Shown piece by piece: positions 59,347 through 64,000 of a stretch of DNA of 64,000 nucleotides (the stretch's first letter is position 1; each line of letters opens with the position of its first letter). Both the position numbers and the translations under genes were made by a program. This DNA is from Cyanoderma ruficeps. Its lineage: Eukaryota > Chordata > Aves > Passeriformes > Timaliidae. The notes beneath the pieces are model-generated. The model saw only the letters and a program-made list of their open reading frames with translations. It had not been told where the DNA came from and made no database searches. The DNA lies in the NCBI GenBank assembly GCA_008694505.1, contig VZDJ01007755.1, positions 7,420,711 to 7,484,710 on the forward strand, in the 5' to 3' direction.

Positions 59347-60800
59347 TACTACGCGGCGCGTAATTTGCAAAATATGCATTGCGTAATTTTTCCCATAGTC
59401 CGTATCGGAGTCGGTTGGAGCGAAAACCCGGACCGGATTTTTCCCGGAACCTGGACCGGAGTATTATATCACGTAATTTGCATATCATACTACACAGCAT
59501 GTAATTTGCATAACAAGCACTTCATAATTTGCATACTATGCAGTGCGTAATTTGCATATTATACTACACGGCGTGTAAATTGTAATTTGTATATTACGCG
59601 GTGCATAATTTGCATCTCATACTACGCAGTGCGTAACTTGCATAAGACGCATTGCGTAATTTGCATAATGCATATTGCATAATTCTTCCCAGAACCAGGA
59701 CCAGAGTGGGTTGGAGCGAAAACCCGGACCGGACTTTTACCGGAGGCCGGACCAGAGTCGGTTGGAGCAAAAACCCGAACCGGAAAATTCCCGGAGTCCG
59801 GACCGGAGTCTTATACCACGCGGTGCGTAATCTGCATAATACGCACTGCGTAATTTGCATAATAAACACTGAGTAATTTGCATATTATACTATGCGGTGC
59901 ATAATTTGAATAATACGCATTGCATAATTTGCATATTATACTACGCGACACGTAATTTGCATAATGCGTATTGCGTAATTTGCATATTGCATATTGCCTA
60001 ATTCTTCCCGGAACCCGGACCGGACTTTTCCCACAGTCCGGACCGGAGTCAGTTGGAGCGAAAACCCGGGCCGGACTTTTCCCATAACCCGGACCGGAGT
60101 CAGTTGGAGCGAAAACCCGGACCGGACTTTTTCCGGAGTCCGGAACGGAGTTTTATACCACGTGGCGTGTAATTTGCATAATATGCATTACGCATAATTT
60201 GCATATTATACTATGCGGCGCACAATTTGCATACTACGTGGCGCGTAATCTGCATATTATGCTACGCGGCGCGTAATTTGCATAGTACACGTTGCGTAAT
60301 TTGCATAGTGCATATTGCGTAATTCTTCCCGGAGTCCAGACCGGAGTCAGTTGGAGCGAAAACCCGGACCGGACTTTTCCATAAGTAATGGACCGGAGTC
60401 TTATACCACGCAGCATGTAATTTGCATTATACGCCTTGTGTAATTTGCATAATAAACATTGCATAATTTGCATATTATACTACGCGGTGCATAATTTGCA
60501 TAATATGCGTTGCATAATTTGCATATTATACTACACAGCATGTAATTTGCATAAGATGCATTGCGTAATTTGCAGAACATGCATTGCGTAATTTGCATAC
60601 TGCGTTGCATGTAATTTGCATATTATGCTACATGATTTGCATAATACGCATTGCGTAATTTGCATAATGCATATTGCGGACTTTTCCCGGAGTCCAGACC
60701 GGAGTAGGTTGGAGTGAAAACCTGGGCCGGATTTTTCCCAGATCCTGGACCAGAGTCGGTTGGAGCGAAAACCCAGACCGGAGTTTTCCCGGCACCCGGA
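59347..60800. repeat. composite tandem array: octamer-rich AT blocks alternating with CpG-rich GC blocks
   Basis: About 1.45 kb made of two unit types. The A blocks are runs of 23-28-bp units centred on TAATTTGCATA, often flanked by TGCG or ACGCGG. They hold 26 exact ATTTGCAT words (counted by eye, 59475 to about 60665) plus several one-base variants. The B blocks are built from GGTTGGAGCGAAAACCCGG (eight copies allowing a few changes, starting near 59413, 59709, 59759, 60049, 60098, 60348, 60705 and 60758) and CCGGACCGGA/CCCGGAGTCCGGACC words. The junction word TTATAYCACG opens A blocks at 59464, 59811, 60153 and 60401, spacing 347, 342 and 248 bp, so there is a higher-order period near 345 bp with one shorter copy. 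Frames across it (GWSENPDRTF-like on plus) come from the repeat. I do not recognise the family. Confidence 0.95.
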
Positions 60801-61261
60801 CTATAGAATTTCCCTTTCTGGGGCTGCTTTTACCGGCCAGCTCGCCCCGGCATTCTATAGGTCAGAGGTTTGCTGTCCTGGATCTCAGGATGAATCATGG
60901 AGTGCGGCTTGTGAGAAAAGGAGCGGCTCTCGCTGGGTTCAGATGGTTTATTTCTCCAGGAAACCTCTCCAGGGCAGATGGAAGGCAGAGAGGGTCCTAG
61001 ATCCCAGTTGCAAGAGAGCGAAAATTCCTCTGCCCTCAGGTTAAGTACCCAGGGGCGTCTCTGGGACAGGAAAGGGCCGGGGTCAATTGCCAGTAAGGTG
61101 TATTATAAAGACAATAGATGTAGGTGGCATGTAATTACCTGGACAAATCAGGGGCTTTATTCCCAGAATCTTCTAAGTCTAGCAGGGTGATGGACAGGGA
61201 TTCAAGGGACCATACCATGAGGGGGGTTTAGGGGAATTCCAACTGCAACCCGGTTTCAACA
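60801..61261 (-). repeat. LTR, minus strand, abutting the satellite
   Basis: On the minus strand it opens TGTTGAAACCGGGTTGCAG at 61261. It has an internal TTTATAATA (about 61102-61110), GTACTTAA (61041-61048) and the signal AATAAA (60947-60952), then a U5 ending near CTATAG at 60801-60806. The order of blocks matches the LTR at 33081-33701, and this copy is shorter. On the left it stops exactly where the tandem array ends. On the right there is no convincing polypurine tract or viral gene, so it is probably a solo LTR. The terminal bases on the left are not a clear TG, so a few bases may be missing or the array may have eroded the edge. Confidence 0.75.
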
Positions 61262-61300
61262 CAAACCCCAACTACTCCCGAAAATGTAATTACAGCAACT

Positions 61301-62068
61301 ATGAAGCCTTTGCTTCGGAGAATTCAGTGGGAGTCCTGTTCTATCCCTGTCTCCAAAATCCCTATTGCTATTCTTGAAATTGTTAAAGCCACAGCCGTGC
61401 AGGTGCTTGTCGATATGCAAATGCTTAACTCTCTAAGATTTTTCAGAGTTCTCATGAGTTTCCTGTTGGAGTTGGTGAGGATGATGGAGATGCATGAGCA
61501 GAGGATTCAACGAATGAGTCTACCAGGAAAACAGACTGCTGCCACTGCTAAGAAGGCAGAGTCTGTTTTTGCCTTGCCTGCTATCCATTCCTCAGCCCAG
61601 AAGACCCAAAAGCTGTGCCCACTGTTTGGAGAGATAAGACACCAGAGCCTGCAGAGCCTTGTCAAAAAAGACTCTATCCAATTCAAAGAACGGGAAGGGA
61701 AAGATGGGAGAGAGGGGGAGGATGGAAAAGGGGAGGAGGGTGGGGGAGAGGGGAAAACCCCAAAAGTCCCTCAAAAAAAACTTGTGTGGAAGCACCAGCC
61801 TGCCCAGCGTGAGGACATAAATGGGGTGGTTCAAACCAGAGGGGAACAAGGAGAAAAGGAGAGAGAGAAGGGCGAAAATAACATCATGCCACCTTCCTGC
61901 AAATTAAATCTAATGCAGGCCCTTTTGGAAAAAACAGTGCCAAACTGGTCTCAAGAGAGCTTCGATGATAACCACAGTACTTATTCTATTTTCTGGAGAA
62001 AACATCTTGCTGTTAAAAGCTTAATGCTAAATCTGGTTAGCTTATTAAAAGGGAAGATTGAGGAGTGA
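61301..62068 (+). CDS. hypothetical 255-codon open reading frame, identity unknown
   Basis: An uninterrupted frame begins at an ATG 40 bp beyond the LTR and runs 255 codons, the longest gap-free open frame in the window. I do not recognise it. Residues about 20-75 are Leu/Ile/Val/Met-rich with interspersed charges, fitting one or more helices or a coiled coil. Residues about 126-165 are very rich in Glu, Lys, Gly and Arg, followed by a KKLVWKHQPAQRED segment and a second Glu/Lys-rich stretch. No signal peptide, zinc knuckle or protease motif is visible. The last roughly 28 codons overlap an old CR1 relic out of its frame, so the native C-terminus is probably lost or never existed. It could be a remnant of a retroelement gag/ORF1-like gene or a chance frame favoured by the purine-rich run at 61690-61760. 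Confidence 0.3.
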   Translation: MKPLLRRIQWESCSIPVSKIPIAILEIVKATAVQVLVDMQMLNSLRFFRVLMSFLLELVRMMEMHEQRIQRMSLPGKQTAATAKKAESVFALPAIHSSAQKTQKLCPLFGEIRHQSLQSLVKKDSIQFKEREGKDGREGEDGKGEEGGGEGKTPKVPQKKLVWKHQPAQREDINGVVQTRGEQGEKEREKGENNIMPPSCKLNLMQALLEKTVPNWSQESFDDNHSTYSIFWRKHLAVKSLMLNLVSLLKGKIEE

Positions 62069-62400
62069 TTTGATTAGAGTACAATATCTTCACAAGGAGA
62101 AAACAGGGGGGAGTACACAGCCTTTTATTTAGCGAGAGAGGTGTAAGAAAATCTAAGAAATTGTCAGATAAATTCTAATAGGAAATAAAATACTAAACAC
62201 AGTAACACTCCAAAAGATTATTTTCTGAAGTAAACTGCTTAGAAAATCCATCATCCTCTAAACTCTCCTCATCCTTAAATCAAAGCAGCACAATTTGCTT
62301 TGAAGATGTGCTACCAAAAGACAAAGCTATCGGATCCAGTGGAAGTAGACTAGTATGTGGTATGTGATAGAGGAGATCAGCCTAGGTGACTGAGGGTTTA
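61985..62400 (+). mobile_element. old CR1-type LINE relic, 3' end
   Basis: In one frame 62053-62130 reads RLRSDLIRVQYLHKEKTGGS, which is the CR1 ORF2 block RLRxDLIxVYKYLxG. Downstream, TAATAGGAAATAAAATACTAA, AATCCATCATCCTC, CTTAAATCAAAG and GAGGAGATCAGCCTAGGTGAC follow the order of the older reptile/bird CR1 3' end (ending ...GGAGGTCAGACTAGATGATC). The last octamers are gone. It overlaps the end of the 255-codon frame in a different phase. Confidence 0.55.
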
Positions 62401-64000
62401 CACATCTGCTTGTTGGAAATCCTTTGAATTCAGTAAATCATCACTTTCTGAGCCCCTCAGTTTATATCTGCTCATTAGGTACTGAAAGAACTTTAACAGG
62501 TAACTGGCTGGAGCACCCCTCTGGCAGTGAGTAGGCTCCATCCACACACAACTCATGTGTGGCATCCCATCCCTCACCCAGCTCTTGAGGAAGTCATTCC
62601 TTAGAGCTGCAGAAGTGCAGTCCTTGGACAACTCTTCAAATTGCTTCCTGTCCTTGGAGGAAAATAAGGTGTGGGACAACACTGTAAAAGAACGTGGTTA
62701 CAGGCTCTCCTGCACTGCAATATCTTGCCATGCAAATGCTTTTTGCTGTGAAGAGCAGGAGGAATCAGCCCCTCTAGACTGCAGGGTCCTACATGGATGT
62801 GTGCTAAGATACCAGGGTGAGTTGACAGGCAAACCTTGCAAAAGAGGATGAGAATGTGAGAGGAATAAAGATTAAAGCAAAACCGAATGTGAACATGAAT
62901 AAATGCACTATGTGAAAACAGAGAAGGGAGTCAGAACACACGTAGCTGGAAAGTGAGGAGCTAGGACTGCTGCATATGGAAAAGGAGCCATTTCCAAGTT
63001 GAGCATCCTAAGTGAAGCCACAATGCCTACTGAAATTCTGACATTCAGGATTGGGAAGGTGGCAGGAAAATTGATAATCTGTACTAAAAGAGTCCACAGG
63101 ACTAGATATTAAAAGACAATGTCAGTAGATGATAAAATTGTGATTTAAATATATGAAAACATAATTTTACACAGAAATGCTAGACTTATGAATTGCTAAA
63201 TACTGAGAATGAGAGCACAATTCCACACAAGGAAAAAAAAAAAGAAAGGGAAATGCTTCATAAAATAAATTCTATATATTCAGAATAGCCTCATTATTAC
63301 TGGAATAGTGAATGCTGCAAGATAGGGGTTCATCCATACAGTCAGAAAATGAAGTTAGCAATGAGATTGCTATTGCCGTGATTCCTATTGTTGTAGCTGC
63401 TACATGAGCAATAGCTCTGCTATTAAATCTCTGAGCGCAGAGGAAAGTTCTCAGCAGTGAGTAGTCAAGAGGGAGATGAATGTTGCATTCTGCCTAGTTC
63501 ATTTTATATTTAGATTCACTGCAAGTTTATAGGGCAAAAGGATTATTCCATAAAAAGCCTGAAGCAAAGAGGAAATGAGAATGGAAAACCAGGTGCTGTG
63601 GAGACCTCTCCTGCCTCCTAAAACATCAGTGAGCAGTTTAAAATAATTCTTGTGAGGCAATAAAAAAAGTAAATAGTGCCCATATCCAGAAAAAGTTTTC
63701 CCTGCTTGTAAAAGCTAGGATGATTGCCCTTCCTAATGCACATACAGCTTCTGTGTTCAATTTCCTTTTCTCAGTTTTTCCCTCTGTTCCTCAGATCATC
63801 CTTTACTTTCTGGTCTGAACTGCAAGGCACACTTCAGACGTCTAGGCCAAAATGTCAGCAATTTTGTTTGTGGAGTTGCTCGCGAAGGCAAGGGGCCTGT
63901 GCTCTCTGCAGAACTCTTCAGTGCATGCTTAAAAGGCTTCGCTATTTTGTAGAGTTAAACTCCTAAAGCTGTCAGCCATCACAATGCAGCTGTTAGAACA
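62401..64000. other. unique non-coding sequence
   Basis: No gene or repeat was recognised. Short frames only. An A-run near 63233-63243 is the only simple repeat. Confidence 0.45.

Noticed and set aside
59347..60800. CRISPR-like array or a repeat-coded protein (GWSENPDRTF-like)
   Set aside because: Repeats are adjacent variants of each other without unique spacers of constant length, the context is vertebrate, and frames break at every block change. It is a satellite.
60801..62400. A complete provirus with the 61301 frame as its gag
   Set aside because: The LTR reads on the minus strand, the frame on the plus strand, and no primer-binding site follows the LTR in the plus direction.

Overview
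The window looks like avian intergenic or intronic DNA, most likely from a songbird or close relative. The evidence is several CR1 LINE tails ending in the typical ...TTCCAACC...TTCTATG 3' motif, several bird-type LTRs, AT-leaning unique sequence between them, and no recognisable host exon. Bird is a confident call. Passerine is an inference from the LTR families. Two assembly gaps (2002-2380 and 58106-58801) and two single Ns (16775 and 27230) mark hard-to-sequence repeats.

Layout. At 1-8 kb there is unique sequence with a 34-bp tandem duplication and a tetranucleotide microsatellite interrupted by a gap. At 7.9-8.4 kb lies a CR1 tail. At 8.85-11.63 kb lies a minus-strand endogenous retrovirus reduced to a 5' U3 fragment, a broken env-like frame and a 3' LTR. 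At 13.4-14.5 kb there is a pyrimidine-rich stretch holding what looks like an ancient L2-type reverse-transcriptase relic. At 17.4-18.4 kb there is a CR1 copy with a decayed reverse transcriptase. At 21.6-22.1 kb a tRNA-Ala-like sequence is joined directly to an internally deleted CR1. At 25.24-25.37 kb twelve GGGAAA units are followed by twelve GGAAA units. At 30.4 and 42.5-43.5 kb there are old interspersed-repeat relics. At 33.1-35.1 kb there is a minus-strand LTR followed by two minus-strand CR1 tails. At 38.6-39.3 kb there is an ERVL-like solo LTR. At 46.2 kb there is another CR1 tail. At 55.2-56.7 kb there is a CR1 with 5' UTR, broken ORF1 and 3' tail but no ORF2.

The most unusual part is 59.3-62.4 kb. 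A composite tandem array (59347-60800) alternates AT-rich blocks, holding 26 exact copies of the POU/octamer motif ATTTGCAT, with CpG-rich blocks holding eight copies of a GGTTGGAGCGAAAACCCGG-like unit. The array abuts a minus-strand LTR of the same family as the one at 33 kb. Beyond the LTR lies a 255-codon uninterrupted reading frame of unknown identity, and an old CR1 relic overlaps its end.

No host protein-coding gene, functional RNA gene or CRISPR array could be supported. Most positional claims about old repeats rest on pattern recognition without database searches, and their boundaries are approximate.
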